A stretch of 64,000 nt of DNA from positions 2,356,001 through 2,420,000 of the forward strand of contig NZ_CP046980.1 in NCBI RefSeq assembly GCF_030408395.1, written 5' to 3'. Shown piece after piece: positions 9,073 to 18,625 of this stretch (position 1 is its first letter; each line of letters opens with the position of its first letter). The DNA comes from Corynebacterium aquatimens (lineage in GTDB: Bacteria > Actinomycetota > Actinomycetes > Mycobacteriales > Mycobacteriaceae). Both the position numbers and the translations under genes were made by a program. The notes beneath the pieces were generated by a model that made no database searches, was not told the origin of the DNA, and saw only the letters and a program-made list of their open reading frames with translations.

Positions 9073-10626
9073 TTACATCGGGCGGATCGCGTGCTTCTTC
9101 GGCAGGTCCTTCGTCTGCTTCGTGGCCAGCTGGCGCAGGGCCCGGCGCAGGGTCAGGCGCGTCTCCGAGGGCTGGATCATGGCGTCGATGAAGCCACGCT
9201 CGGCGGCGACGTATGGGCTGGTCATGGTCTCGTCGTAGAAGTCCATGAACATCTTCTTCATCATGGCGCGCTGATCCGGATCCTCCACGGCGGCGAGCTG
9301 CTTGCCTTGGATCATCACGGCGGCAGCGGCAGAGCCCATCACGGCGATTTGCGCGGTGGGCCACGCGAAGTTCAAGTCACCGGTCAAGTTCTTTGAACCC
9401 ATCACGGCGTACGCACCGCCGTAGGCTTTGCGCACGATCAGCGTGACCTTGGGCACGGTTGCCTCCACCACGGAGAACGCCAGTTTGGCGCCGCGGTGGA
9501 TCAGGCCGACTTTCTCCTGCTCCACACCGGGCAGATACCCCGGGGTGTCCACCACGAAGATCAGCGGCAGGTTGTAGGCATCACAGGTCTGGATGAAGCG
9601 CGCGCCCTTATCGGCCGCAGCGGCATCGATACACCCCGCGAAGTGCAGTGGGTTGTTGGCCACGAACGCGACTGGCCGGCCGTCGATACGCCCGATGGCG
9701 CAGATCAAGTTCGGCGCGTAGTTCTCTTGGATCTCCAAGATCTCCTCGTCGTCGCCGAGCTGGACCAGCAGGTCCATCATGTCGTAGCCCGCGTTGGTGT
9801 CGTCCGGCATGAACGTGTCCAGCGCGGAATCGTCGAGGTCCTCGTCGGCGGGCGCCCACACGACAGGCGGGTCGTCGAAGGTCGACGTGGGCAGGTGCCC
9901 CAGCAGGTCGCGGACGAAATCGAAGGCCTCTTCCTCGCTCGGCACGACCACGGAGACGTTTCCGTTGAGCTCCTGCTGGCGTGCGCCGCCGAGCTCCGCC
10001 GAGGAGATGTCCTCACCCGTGACCTCCTTGATCACGGCCGGGCCGGTCACGTACATCTCCGCCTGGCCCTCGACCGCGACGATGAAGTCCGTGGTCACCG
10101 GCGCATACACAGCACCACCGGCGGATTTGCCCAGCATGATGGAGATCTGCGGGCTGCGACCACTCAACGGCATCTGGCGCCGCGCGATCTCCGAATACAT
10201 CGCCAGCGATGTCACCGCGTCCTGAATGCGCGCGCCACCGGAATCCTGGATACCAATCACCGGGCAGCCGATCTTGATGGCAAACTCCATGACCTCAACC
10301 ACCTTGCGGCCAAAGGTCACGCCCACCGAACCGCCGTAGACGGTTTTGTCGTGGGCGTAGATCGCCACCGGCCGGCCGTCAATACGCCCGTAGCCAGTCA
10401 CAACACCGTCGGAAAACACGGCCTCAGGGTCGCCCGGCGTGCGCGCGAGGGCCCCGATTTCAACGAAGGACCCTTCGTCGAGAAGCGCGTGAATGCGTTG
10501 GCGCGGCGTCGTTTGACCTGCCTCGTCGCGGCGAGCACGCGCGCGCTCCGAGCCGGGGTCTTGCGCGAGCTCAAGGCGATCGCGCAGGTCAGCGAGCTTT
10601 TCGTTGGTGGTCTGCGGTGCGGACAC
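9073..10626 (-). CDS. accD3: Acyl-CoA carboxylase beta subunit (mycolate pathway)
   Basis: The 517-residue carboxyltransferase has the family's two crotonase-like halves. Visible oxyanion-hole glycines are in DSGGARIQDAV (N half) and FVVDTPGYLPG / VRKAYGGAYAVMGSK (C half). It is the orthologue by position of M. tuberculosis accD4. With the biotinylated alpha subunit, AccE and a partner beta subunit it carboxylates a long-chain acyl-CoA to give the extender for Pks13. The GTG start follows the pks13 stop by one base with an AAAGGAG site, so it is the last gene of the pks13 transcript. Confidence 0.95.
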   Translation of the reverse strand: MSAPQTTNEKLADLRDRLELAQDPGSERARARRDEAGQTTPRQRIHALLDEGSFVEIGALARTPGDPEAVFSDGVVTGYGRIDGRPVAIYAHDKTVYGGSVGVTFGRKVVEVMEFAIKIGCPVIGIQDSGGARIQDAVTSLAMYSEIARRQMPLSGRSPQISIMLGKSAGGAVYAPVTTDFIVAVEGQAEMYVTGPAVIKEVTGEDISSAELGGARQQELNGNVSVVVPSEEEAFDFVRDLLGHLPTSTFDDPPVVWAPADEDLDDSALDTFMPDDTNAGYDMMDLLVQLGDDEEILEIQENYAPNLICAIGRIDGRPVAFVANNPLHFAGCIDAAAADKGARFIQTCDAYNLPLIFVVDTPGYLPGVEQEKVGLIHRGAKLAFSVVEATVPKVTLIVRKAYGGAYAVMGSKNLTGDLNFAWPTAQIAVMGSAAAAVMIQGKQLAAVEDPDQRAMMKKMFMDFYDETMTSPYVAAERGFIDAMIQPSETRLTLRRALRQLATKQTKDLPKKHAIRPM

Positions 10627-10627
10627 G

Positions 10628-13600
10628 TTACTCCTTTACGTCGCGGTCGCCGTTGAGCCATTCGGTCATTTTCTCACCCACGATGCCAATCGCGGGCTCA
10701 TCCACGACCGCCAGGTGGTCGCCCGGCAGGTGGACAATCTCCAGGTCATCGACAATTTTCGCCCAGCCGCCGTCTTCCGCGATGTCCGCGTACGCCGGCT
10801 CCAGCATGATCGCGCCATCGTGCATGCGCTCAGAGCGGAACAAAAGCACAGGCTTATCGACGGCCGCCCACCGCTGCATATCCACCTTCGCGAGAATCTG
10901 GTTGTCCACGAAGCTGGCCCGCTGGTGCTCGAGGACTCCTGCTGCCAGGCCGTTGTCGGAACCGCCCGCGGCGGCGAGATAGCTGGTCAGCATCTCGATG
11001 AGAGCGTCTTCGCCCTGGGTTTCCAGCATCTCGTAGGGGACCTCGACATCCAGGTCGTAGGTCTCTTTGGCGAAGGCCGCGTAGCGCTCCCACCGTGCCT
11101 TAACGTTTTCCGGGGTATCCGGCGTGGGGTTGCGCGGCCGGGTGGTGTCCAGCAAAGCGATGAACTTCACCTCGGGGATCACTGAGTCCCCATCAGCGCC
11201 CGCGCGAAGCTGCTGAAGCTGATGCGCGACCTCGTAGGCCAGCGCCCCGCCGAAGGACCAGCCGCCCAGGACGATGGGGCCGCCATCGGCGAGCTCGATG
11301 ATGTCGGGCAGGTACTCCTTGACGCGGTCTTGAAGTGATCCTTCGAGGCGCTCCAGGCCGTAGACCGGAACGTCTTGGGGAAGGCGCCTGGTCAGGGGCT
11401 CGTAGACGACGTTGGATCCGCCAGCGGGGTGGAAGAGGAACACGGCTGGTGGCTGAGAACCGTCACCAGTGCGATCCGTGTCCTGTCGCGGCCGAAGCAC
11501 TCGAACGTTGCCCTCGACCGGAGTTTCTAGGCCCTCGCGCACTAGGTCGGCCAACTGCTCGAGAGCGGTAGCACCCTTCACATTGTCGGCGGTGATGCCG
11601 ATCCCGGAGCGCTCCGTGAGGTGACCCGCGATGTTTGCCGCCTGTTCGTCGGTGATCCCGGGCAGGTGGCTGGTCACGCCGGCGGGGGCAGCGCCGGTGT
11701 ACTTCGACCAGGCGCCGAAGACCATGCGCTCAGACGCGTCGCGGGGGGCGACGCGGGGCACGCTCGCCACGGCGTCTTCCACCAGCGCAATCACGTCTGC
11801 GACCGACGCATCCCGCAAAGCCTGAAGGTCAAGCGGCGGGATCTGGAAGTCGTTCTCCACGCGGTTCTTAATGCGCATACCCATCAGCGAATCCAGGCCG
11901 AGGTCAATGAGCGGAAGCTCATCAGGCAGGTCTTCGGCGTCATAGCCCATGGACTCGGAGACGATGAACCGCAGGTGCTCAGCCACGGGCGTGCCCGGGG
12001 TCCACGTCGCGGTCGATGCGGAGGCGGGGGCGACACCAGAGGTAGTGCTGGGGGATTCTGGCGCCGGGGCGGGTACGGCGGCAGCGGGGGCAACCGATAC
12101 GCGCGCCGTCGCCGCGGACCCAGCGAAACCTTCCGCCAACAGCGAGGCCCCGGAGTAAATTTTCACGGCCACACCAGCGGGGTTGGTCGATGCGATGGTG
12201 GTGATCTCACCAGAGGCAGGGAGCGTCGCGTGCTCCACGACCTGCGCGCTCGCGCTCGCGGCATCGGTACCGATCAGGTCAGCGGCGGCCTGCTCCACCA
12301 GCTGGAGCGCGGAGAACACGGAATCGGCCGAGGCGGAGTACGCCACCGAGCCGTCGGGAAGCGAGACGCGACCGCTGGACGCGCTGCCGGAGCTTGGCCG
12401 CGCGGTAGTCCAAAAAGGCGTCTTCTTAAATGCGGTCTTCGGCACGTCGATACGCGGGCCGGAGCCCAACATCGCAGCGAAATCAACCGGCATACCCTGC
12501 ACGTATAGCTTCGCGGCGAGGTCGGAGAGGGTCTCCACCTCTTCTTCTTTTCGCTTCAGGGAGAAAAGAAGCTGCGCGTCGGGTTTGCCCACGGAAAACG
12601 CTGTGTTCATCATGCCCATCAGCGCAACCGGGTTCGGCGAAATCTCCACGAACGTCGTGTGGCCCGCGGCGAACGCGGCCTCCGTCGCATCCTGGAAATA
12701 GACCGGGTGGTTGGTCATGTAGGTGAAGTACTCCACGTCGTGGACGACAGCACCGACGCCATAGGTCTTGCCCCTATGCACGGACGAAAACAGCGGCGTG
12801 TGCAGCGGCTTCGGCGTAATACCAGCGATTTCCGCGGCGAGCTCACCCAAAATCGGATCAAGCATCGAGGTGTGCCCCGCGCCGCGCACGCCCAGCTTGC
12901 GCGCAAATTTTTCGCCTTCAAGCTTGTCGACGAGGAAATCAACCGCCTTGCCCGGCCCACCGACCGTGGTCATCCCGGGACCTGCGTAGACGGCCGGCTC
13001 CACACCGGTGGCCTCGGGGTGCTCCGCGATGAATTCGGTGAGTTCCTCTCGCGACAACTCGACGACAGCCATGGCGCCTTCACCGTCAGTACCAGCCAGA
13101 ACCTGCTCGCCCTCCCCCATCAGGCGGGCGCGCGCACAGGCGATGATGATGGCGTCCTCGGCGCTCAAACCGCCTGACGCGTAGGCAGCGCCCATCTCAC
13201 CCATGGACATTCCCATGGTGGCGGCGGGGCGAATGCCAAAGCTTGCCATAAGATCAGTCAGCGCGATCTGGATCGCGGTAATGGTGACCTGGCCGGTCTC
13301 GGTGTCGTACGTCTTCTCGTCATCAAGAATGATGTCCAGCATCGACCAGCCGGATTCCACGCCCACGACCTTATCCAGCTCTTCGATCCGCTTCTTAAAC
13401 GGCGGGTAGATCTCCACCAGGCGCTTGGCCATCTTGCGGTGCTGGGAGCCGAACCCGGAATACACAAAGACCGGGCCCATCGTGGACGGGGCGTCCTGGC
13501 TGACCACCCCGGTCGTTGTTTTTCCTTCAGCGACGGAGCTGAGCCCCTTCACGGCGGCCTCGATCGTGTCCGCGGTGACCACGGCGGCGCTGCGGCCGTG

Positions 13601-15373
13601 GTTGCGCGTGGCCAGCGAGCGCGCGATGGCGGGAAGATCGGAATCCGAATGCTTCGTCGATTCCAGCCACTGCGCGATCTGCGCGGCAGATTCCTTGCGG
13701 CGCGACGGCAACAGGCCGCTGACCGGCAGCGCAACGCGGTTAGGGTTGTCCGGGTCAATGAACCGCGTGGCCTCGTGGGCGCCAACGTAGTCGGTGAGGA
13801 CAACGTGGGCGTTGGTGCCACCAAAACCAAAACCGGAAACACCCGCGACGCGGCGGCCGGAGTACTGTGGCCATTCGCGGGGATCCTCGACGACCTCGAT
13901 CGTGGAGAAATCAATAAATCGGTTGCCTTCGGTGAAGTTGGCGGTCGGCGGCACGGTGTCGTGGCCAAGCGCCTCGATCACCTTGATCAGCGCGGCGACG
14001 CCCGCCGCGGATTCGGTGTGGCCGATGTTCGACTTCGCCGATCCGAGCAGCAGCGGCTCAGCGTCCGAGCGCCCCTCCCCCAACACAGTGGACAACGCAC
14101 TGGCCTCGATCGGGTCGCCCAGGACTGTACCGGTGCCGTGGGCCTCCACCAGGTCCACGGTTGATGGATCCACGCCCGCGTCCGCGTACGCCCGGCGCAG
14201 AACGTCTACCTGCGCGTCCGGGTTCGGAGCGGTCAAACCGTTGGAGTGACCATCCGAGTTCGTCGCCGAACCCTTGATCACGCCCAGGATCTCATCGCCA
14301 TCAGCCTCAGCGTCCTCGAGGCGCTTCAGCACGATGAAGCCCGCTCCCTCCGAGCGCACGAAACCATCAGCGTCGTCGGAAAAAGCGTGGATCTTACCCG
14401 TCGGCGAAATCACGCCGAGCTCCGCAAAAGCGGTGGAAATAAACGGCGACGCCAAAATGTTCACGCCACCGGCCAACGCCACATCAGCCTCGCCGTCACG
14501 CAGCGCACGCACCGCGTGGTGCACGCTGACCAGCGATGATGAACACGCGGTATCCACGTTCATCGACGGACCGCGGAAGTCAAAAGCATAGGAAATACGG
14601 TTCGGGATGATCGAGCTCGACGTACCCGTCAGCGCGTACGCGTGCGCTTCCGCCGGATCGGCAGCGACGATCAGCCCGTAGTCATTCGAGGAGGAGCCGA
14701 CGAACACACCAACCGACTCCCCACGCAGGCTCGACGGCGGAATGTGCGCGTCCTCCAAAGCCTCCCAGGCCAGCTCAAGCATGATCCGCTGCTGCGGGTC
14801 CATGTTCGCAGCTTCCAGCGGCGACAGACCGAAAAACTCATTGTCAAAGCTCGTGATGTCATCCAGGTACCCGCCCTGGACGTTGAGGTCACGGATCTTG
14901 TTCATCATGACCTCATCACCCGCGTAGGTGCTCCAGCGCCCTTCCGGCAGCGAACCGGTCACGCACCGGCCCTCGACCAGCAGTTTCCAGTACTCCTCCG
15001 GGTTATCTGCCTGCGGGAAGCGCCCGGCGCGGCCGATAATGGCTACGTCGTGGCCGCGGTGGGCGTCGCGATGCGGGGTCCGCATCGCGTCGTCGTCAAG
15101 CGATGTGCCCTGCGTTTGCGCACTGATGAGCCCGTTGGCCAGCTCGCGGATGGTGGGGTACTGGTACGCCACCGTGGGGTCGAGCTTGACGCCCAGCAGG
15201 TTCTCCAGCTCGCCGGACAAAATGATGACATCGCGCGAGCTTAGGCCCAGCTGCTCCAGCGGAACGTCGGGGGCTTGTGCCTTATCGACGGTCGTCTGCG
15301 TCGCTTTTTCAGTCCAGGCGACCAGCCATTCGATGAGGTCCGTTTCGGTCATGTGTGGAGTTTGGTTACTCAC
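10628..15373 (-). CDS. pks13: Mycolic acid condensing polyketide synthase Pks13
   Basis: The 1581-residue type I synthase has the Pks13 order ACP-KS-AT-ACP-TE. The N-terminal ACP serine lies in LGLSSRD (about residue 46). The KS cysteine is in DTACSSSLV (about 277), with EAHGTGT and NIGHTESAAG after it. The AT serine is in GMSMGE (about 723), the second ACP serine in LGLDSLMGM (about 1160) and the thioesterase serine in GGWSFGG (about 1371). It joins two fatty chains into the beta-keto mycolate precursor and releases it to trehalose. The GTG start overlaps the end of fadD32 by eight bases; ATG 15352 is an alternative. The overlap implies tight stoichiometry with FadD32. Confidence 0.97.
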   Translation of the reverse strand: MSNQTPHMTETDLIEWLVAWTEKATQTTVDKAQAPDVPLEQLGLSSRDVIILSGELENLLGVKLDPTVAYQYPTIRELANGLISAQTQGTSLDDDAMRTPHRDAHRGHDVAIIGRAGRFPQADNPEEYWKLLVEGRCVTGSLPEGRWSTYAGDEVMMNKIRDLNVQGGYLDDITSFDNEFFGLSPLEAANMDPQQRIMLELAWEALEDAHIPPSSLRGESVGVFVGSSSNDYGLIVAADPAEAHAYALTGTSSSIIPNRISYAFDFRGPSMNVDTACSSSLVSVHHAVRALRDGEADVALAGGVNILASPFISTAFAELGVISPTGKIHAFSDDADGFVRSEGAGFIVLKRLEDAEADGDEILGVIKGSATNSDGHSNGLTAPNPDAQVDVLRRAYADAGVDPSTVDLVEAHGTGTVLGDPIEASALSTVLGEGRSDAEPLLLGSAKSNIGHTESAAGVAALIKVIEALGHDTVPPTANFTEGNRFIDFSTIEVVEDPREWPQYSGRRVAGVSGFGFGGTNAHVVLTDYVGAHEATRFIDPDNPNRVALPVSGLLPSRRKESAAQIAQWLESTKHSDSDLPAIARSLATRNHGRSAAVVTADTIEAAVKGLSSVAEGKTTTGVVSQDAPSTMGPVFVYSGFGSQHRKMAKRLVEIYPPFKKRIEELDKVVGVESGWSMLDIILDDEKTYDTETGQVTITAIQIALTDLMASFGIRPAATMGMSMGEMGAAYASGGLSAEDAIIIACARARLMGEGEQVLAGTDGEGAMAVVELSREELTEFIAEHPEATGVEPAVYAGPGMTTVGGPGKAVDFLVDKLEGEKFARKLGVRGAGHTSMLDPILGELAAEIAGITPKPLHTPLFSSVHRGKTYGVGAVVHDVEYFTYMTNHPVYFQDATEAAFAAGHTTFVEISPNPVALMGMMNTAFSVGKPDAQLLFSLKRKEEEVETLSDLAAKLYVQGMPVDFAAMLGSGPRIDVPKTAFKKTPFWTTARPSSGSASSGRVSLPDGSVAYSASADSVFSALQLVEQAAADLIGTDAASASAQVVEHATLPASGEITTIASTNPAGVAVKIYSGASLLAEGFAGSAATARVSVAPAAAVPAPAPESPSTTSGVAPASASTATWTPGTPVAEHLRFIVSESMGYDAEDLPDELPLIDLGLDSLMGMRIKNRVENDFQIPPLDLQALRDASVADVIALVEDAVASVPRVAPRDASERMVFGAWSKYTGAAPAGVTSHLPGITDEQAANIAGHLTERSGIGITADNVKGATALEQLADLVREGLETPVEGNVRVLRPRQDTDRTGDGSQPPAVFLFHPAGGSNVVYEPLTRRLPQDVPVYGLERLEGSLQDRVKEYLPDIIELADGGPIVLGGWSFGGALAYEVAHQLQQLRAGADGDSVIPEVKFIALLDTTRPRNPTPDTPENVKARWERYAAFAKETYDLDVEVPYEMLETQGEDALIEMLTSYLAAAGGSDNGLAAGVLEHQRASFVDNQILAKVDMQRWAAVDKPVLLFRSERMHDGAIMLEPAYADIAEDGGWAKIVDDLEIVHLPGDHLAVVDEPAIGIVGEKMTEWLNGDRDVKE

Positions 15374-17192
15374 CCAAGAACTTCTTTCTATTCACCCTGC
15401 GCGCGATCTTTCCGGACGTGGACCTAGCAATCTCACCCGGCGCGCGGAACTCCACGACCTCCGGCGAGATGCCGTGGGTTGCTGTCACCGCGGCGCGGAT
15501 CGCATCCTCGGCCGCAGCGTCGCCCTCTTCGCTCGCGCCATCAGCGCGTTCAACGAGCACAATGAGCTTCTCGACGTCCTCGCCTGGCACCGCGAACGCC
15601 GCCACCGAATCTGCACGGACGTGGCCGGATGCCTCCTGCACGGTGGCCTCGATGTCCTGCGGGTAGTGGTTGCGACCGGCGATGACGATGAGGTCCTTGA
15701 CGCGACCGGTGATGTAGATCTGTCCATCGTGGATGCCCACGAGGTCACCCGTGGCCAGCCATGTACCGGAATTATCGCCCTCGGAGCCGTCCACGTTACT
15801 CCCAGAGATCTCAAGGGAGTTCCCGAACGTTTCGTGGGTTTCGTCCTCGCGATTGAGGTAGCCCGACGCGAGGTTCTCCCCGCGCAGCCAGAGCTCACCA
15901 ATCCGGTCCTCATCACCTTCGCCGTTGGCGTAGACGGCCTGGCCGTCGACGACGATGGCGTAATCCATGTTGCCCACTGCCTGGCCGTTGGATGCAAAAG
16001 CGATCCCGTTCGACTCATCGTCGCCCACGACAACGAGCCTGCCGTCCGCAACCGCATCGCGGTCGAAGTGCGTGAACACGGGGCGCTCCGGTGTCTGCGG
16101 CGTGGTGACAATCAGGGTGGCCTCGGCCAGACCGTAGCTCGGGCGGAGCACAGTCTGGTCCAGGTTGGATTCACCGAATGCATCGATGAAGCTGGTCAGC
16201 GCCGCCTTGGTGACGGGCTCGGAGCCGATGATCATGCCGTCGACGTACTGGAAGTCCAGGTCAGCTGGGTTCTCCGGCTTGGCGTAGCGCGCAGCCAGAT
16301 CCAGCGCGAAGTTCGGCACGACTGTGTAGACGAAGTTCTCCTCGTCCCCCTCGCGCGCGGTGAGCTGGTCAATCCAGCGCTTCGGCTGCTGGATAAAGTC
16401 GCGCGGGTTCATCAACTCCCACGGCATGCCCAACATAGTGACCAAAACCGCGATGATGATGCCCATGTCGTGGTGCAGCGGCAGCCAGTGAACCAAGCGC
16501 AGCGGGAACTTCAGCTCCGCAGCGTTGTAGATCTGCAAGATGTTGGTCATGATCGCCCGGTTGGTCAGCACAACGCCAGCCGGCAGGCGGGTCGAACCAG
16601 AGGTGTACTGCAAGAAGGCGATGTCATCGATCTGATCCAGCCCGTCAGGCAGCTCGTAGCTCTCCGCGAGAGAATCCGGCAGCGAATCAACCACCAACAC
16701 GCGCGGACGCTCCGGCTTGGGAACGGGCGCGAAAAACTCGCGCACCGCCTTCGCGCCAGCATTGTTTGTCAAAACCGTCGTGGCACCGCTGTCCGCCAGC
16801 ACCGCCGTAAGCTGCTCGCCGTGGCCAGGCTCGTTCGGGTCATAGAGCGGCACCGGAACCTGGTTGGCGTACAGCGCACCCATGAAACCAAAGAGATACT
16901 CCGGCGAGTTCGCCGCCATGATCGCCACGCGATCACCCGGCTGACCGATCTGCTGGAGGCGCGTGGCCACCGCCTTGATGCGCGTGATCACGTCTGCGCG
17001 CGTGAAATCAACTGCTACGCCTTCGCGGTCTTCGGAGAAATCCCAGTAGCGCAGGGCGTGAAGCTCCCCGCCACCGAACTCCGCGGAACCTTGATAAAGG
17101 GACTCGCACAGCTGCGCCAGCGAGAGCTCCGACGGCAGGTCAATCCGATCATTCTCGTCATAGAACTGGTAGAGGAGAGCTTCAATATCCAT
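15366..17192 (-). CDS. fadD32: Long-chain fatty-acyl-AMP ligase FadD32
   Basis: The 608-residue FAAL has the AMP-binding core LQYTSGSTRLPAGVVLTNRA, a central GYLNRE..THETFGN region, WLATGDLVGIHDGQIYITGRVKD and the C-terminal lysine region ARSTSGKIARRVNRKK. It activates the meromycolate-equivalent fatty acid and loads it on the N-terminal ACP of Pks13. The frame runs up to 17261, inside the next gene upstream. I take ATG 17192 (MDIEALLYQFYDEN), which leaves a 26-base gap. It is called fadD2 in C. glutamicum. Confidence 0.95.
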   Translation of the reverse strand: MDIEALLYQFYDENDRIDLPSELSLAQLCESLYQGSAEFGGGELHALRYWDFSEDREGVAVDFTRADVITRIKAVATRLQQIGQPGDRVAIMAANSPEYLFGFMGALYANQVPVPLYDPNEPGHGEQLTAVLADSGATTVLTNNAGAKAVREFFAPVPKPERPRVLVVDSLPDSLAESYELPDGLDQIDDIAFLQYTSGSTRLPAGVVLTNRAIMTNILQIYNAAELKFPLRLVHWLPLHHDMGIIIAVLVTMLGMPWELMNPRDFIQQPKRWIDQLTAREGDEENFVYTVVPNFALDLAARYAKPENPADLDFQYVDGMIIGSEPVTKAALTSFIDAFGESNLDQTVLRPSYGLAEATLIVTTPQTPERPVFTHFDRDAVADGRLVVVGDDESNGIAFASNGQAVGNMDYAIVVDGQAVYANGEGDEDRIGELWLRGENLASGYLNREDETHETFGNSLEISGSNVDGSEGDNSGTWLATGDLVGIHDGQIYITGRVKDLIVIAGRNHYPQDIEATVQEASGHVRADSVAAFAVPGEDVEKLIVLVERADGASEEGDAAAEDAIRAAVTATHGISPEVVEFRAPGEIARSTSGKIARRVNRKKFLGE

Positions 17193-17218
17193 AAAACTAA
17201 ATGTTACCGTGTTGTGAC

Positions 17219-18148
17219 CTACTGGGAATCGATAGTTTGGCGCGCCCACTGCAACGTCCACTCGCTGGCCGTTGAGCCGGGGATCACGTTGGGGTTCGAC
17301 GCGTACTGCGCGTGGACTCCCTGCGCGCCGACCAGCTCGTTGGCACGGCCGATCGCATCCCCTACACCCATCGGGGCATCGCAGATCGTGTCATCGGGGG
17401 CACAAATCTCATACGCTCGATCATTCAGGGAGCCAAATCCGCCGTCGCGCGCGCCGCGCATGGTCGCGCCCGGCGTCACCGCCTGCACCACCGCATTGAG
17501 CGGCTGCAACGCAATCTCAGCACCGATGCCACCCAGTGGGTTGCCGGGGTTCACGCCCACACCATTTTCACGGCGCCCGTCCGCGATCATCACCGCGCCG
17601 AGTACACGATCGGCGTCGACAACGCCACGCCCGTTACCGATATCGCTGGCCACGTCGCCCACGATCACCGCGCCCTGGGAAAACCCGGCCATGATGAACT
17701 TGGTCTGCGGGCAGGTCTGTGCCACGTACTTCAGCTCGCCGTTCAGCTTCGCCGTTCCCTCATCGCGGGATTCGTCATACGGCATCTCCCTGCGCCCGTG
17801 CGGCGTCTGGATGTTGCGGAACTGCGCGGTGTACGGCACGGTGAAAACGCGCACGTCACCAATGTCGTAGCTCTGCTGCAGCGGCCCGGTAATAGAGAGC
17901 ATGTAACTCTTCGGGTTCGCCCGCGGCGCAAACGGATCATCGTCCGGCGCCGACTCCCAGGTCCCCGGAACGGAGATGAACTCCACCTTCGGGCACCAGT
18001 CCGGCCCGACCGCTTGGGTTTCAGTTTCTTTCCCCGGCCCCGGTGGCGTTGGGACCGGCACGTTCTTTCCGCCCTGCGTCACGGCGAGCGCGACCACGGC
18101 CGCGACCGCCAGAACCGCAAGAGCAATCCATACAGCACGTTTCCGCAC
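17219..18148 (-). CDS. Cutinase-like lipase/esterase (Rv3802c-like)
   Basis: The 309-residue protein has an N-terminal signal anchor (RKRAVWIALAVLAVAAVVALAVT), a Pro-rich linker, then a cutinase domain. The nucleophile elbow is GFSQG (serine about 155), with a conserved Asp candidate in VMIADGRRE and cysteines flanking (CPQ and CAPDDTIC). Rv3802c, in the same position between fadD32 and fbpA in M. tuberculosis, is an essential envelope phospholipase/thioesterase linked to mycolate homeostasis. This protein should be extracytoplasmic. It is co-transcribed with fadD32 and the lipoprotein gene. Confidence 0.9.
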   Translation of the reverse strand: MRKRAVWIALAVLAVAAVVALAVTQGGKNVPVPTPPGPGKETETQAVGPDWCPKVEFISVPGTWESAPDDDPFAPRANPKSYMLSITGPLQQSYDIGDVRVFTVPYTAQFRNIQTPHGRREMPYDESRDEGTAKLNGELKYVAQTCPQTKFIMAGFSQGAVIVGDVASDIGNGRGVVDADRVLGAVMIADGRRENGVGVNPGNPLGGIGAEIALQPLNAVVQAVTPGATMRGARDGGFGSLNDRAYEICAPDDTICDAPMGVGDAIGRANELVGAQGVHAQYASNPNVIPGSTASEWTLQWARQTIDSQ

Positions 18149-18169
18149 GTGCGCCTCCTACTTGACCAG

Positions 18170-18625
18170 TTACGGGCAGACTGTCGCGCGCGCCGAGTCG
18201 TCGATAAGCTTCGTCAGCTCCTCAAACGACAGGGACGTGCGCTGCTGCTCAATGAGTTGCCCAGCGACCGCATCGCGCGTGACCATATTGTCGGCGCACA
18301 CGCCCTGAGCAGTGCTGATGAGCACCTGCTCGTCGCCCTCAACATTCACTCCGGCGTCCCGCAGGCGGTTCAAAAATTCCTCATCGCCCGTAGGGATCTC
18401 CGCAGCGGTCGGCTCTTCGCTGACCTCACGCGCCGGGCCCTCGTTGCTCGCGGGCTCGCTTTCGCTCGGCGCATTTTCGCTTGACGACGCACTGGCTTGC
18501 GTAGTCACCGTCGGAACCGCAGATTTCGACGCAGGCGCATCGTTTTCAACGGTCTCCTTACCGCCGCACGCAGCGAGCGAGAAAGCCGTGGCCGCTGCGA
18601 GCGTTACTGCTACTAGCTTGCGCAT
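18170..18625 (-). CDS. Small lipoprotein, DUF732-like
   Basis: The 151-residue protein has a signal peptide ending in the lipobox LAAC (cysteine at residue 20), then a long Ser/Glu/Ala-rich low-complexity linker. A compact C-terminal domain starts at FLNRLRDAGVNV and contains VCADN and a final CP, two cysteines likely to pair. This pattern resembles DUF732 secreted proteins of mycolate bacteria. The ATG directly abuts the stop of cmytA upstream, so the pair is translated together. Its role is unknown; the context suggests it assists the mycoloyltransferases or the cutinase. Confidence 0.75.
   Translation of the reverse strand: MRKLVAVTLAAATAFSLAACGGKETVENDAPASKSAVPTVTTQASASSSENAPSESEPASNEGPAREVSEEPTAAEIPTGDEEFLNRLRDAGVNVEGDEQVLISTAQGVCADNMVTRDAVAGQLIEQQRTSLSFEELTKLIDDSARATVCP

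Noticed and set aside
14928..17870. Long open frame of 980 codons antisense to pks13 and fadD32
   Set aside because: It is the mirror of high-GC coding sequence, has no family motifs, and lies over two certain genes.
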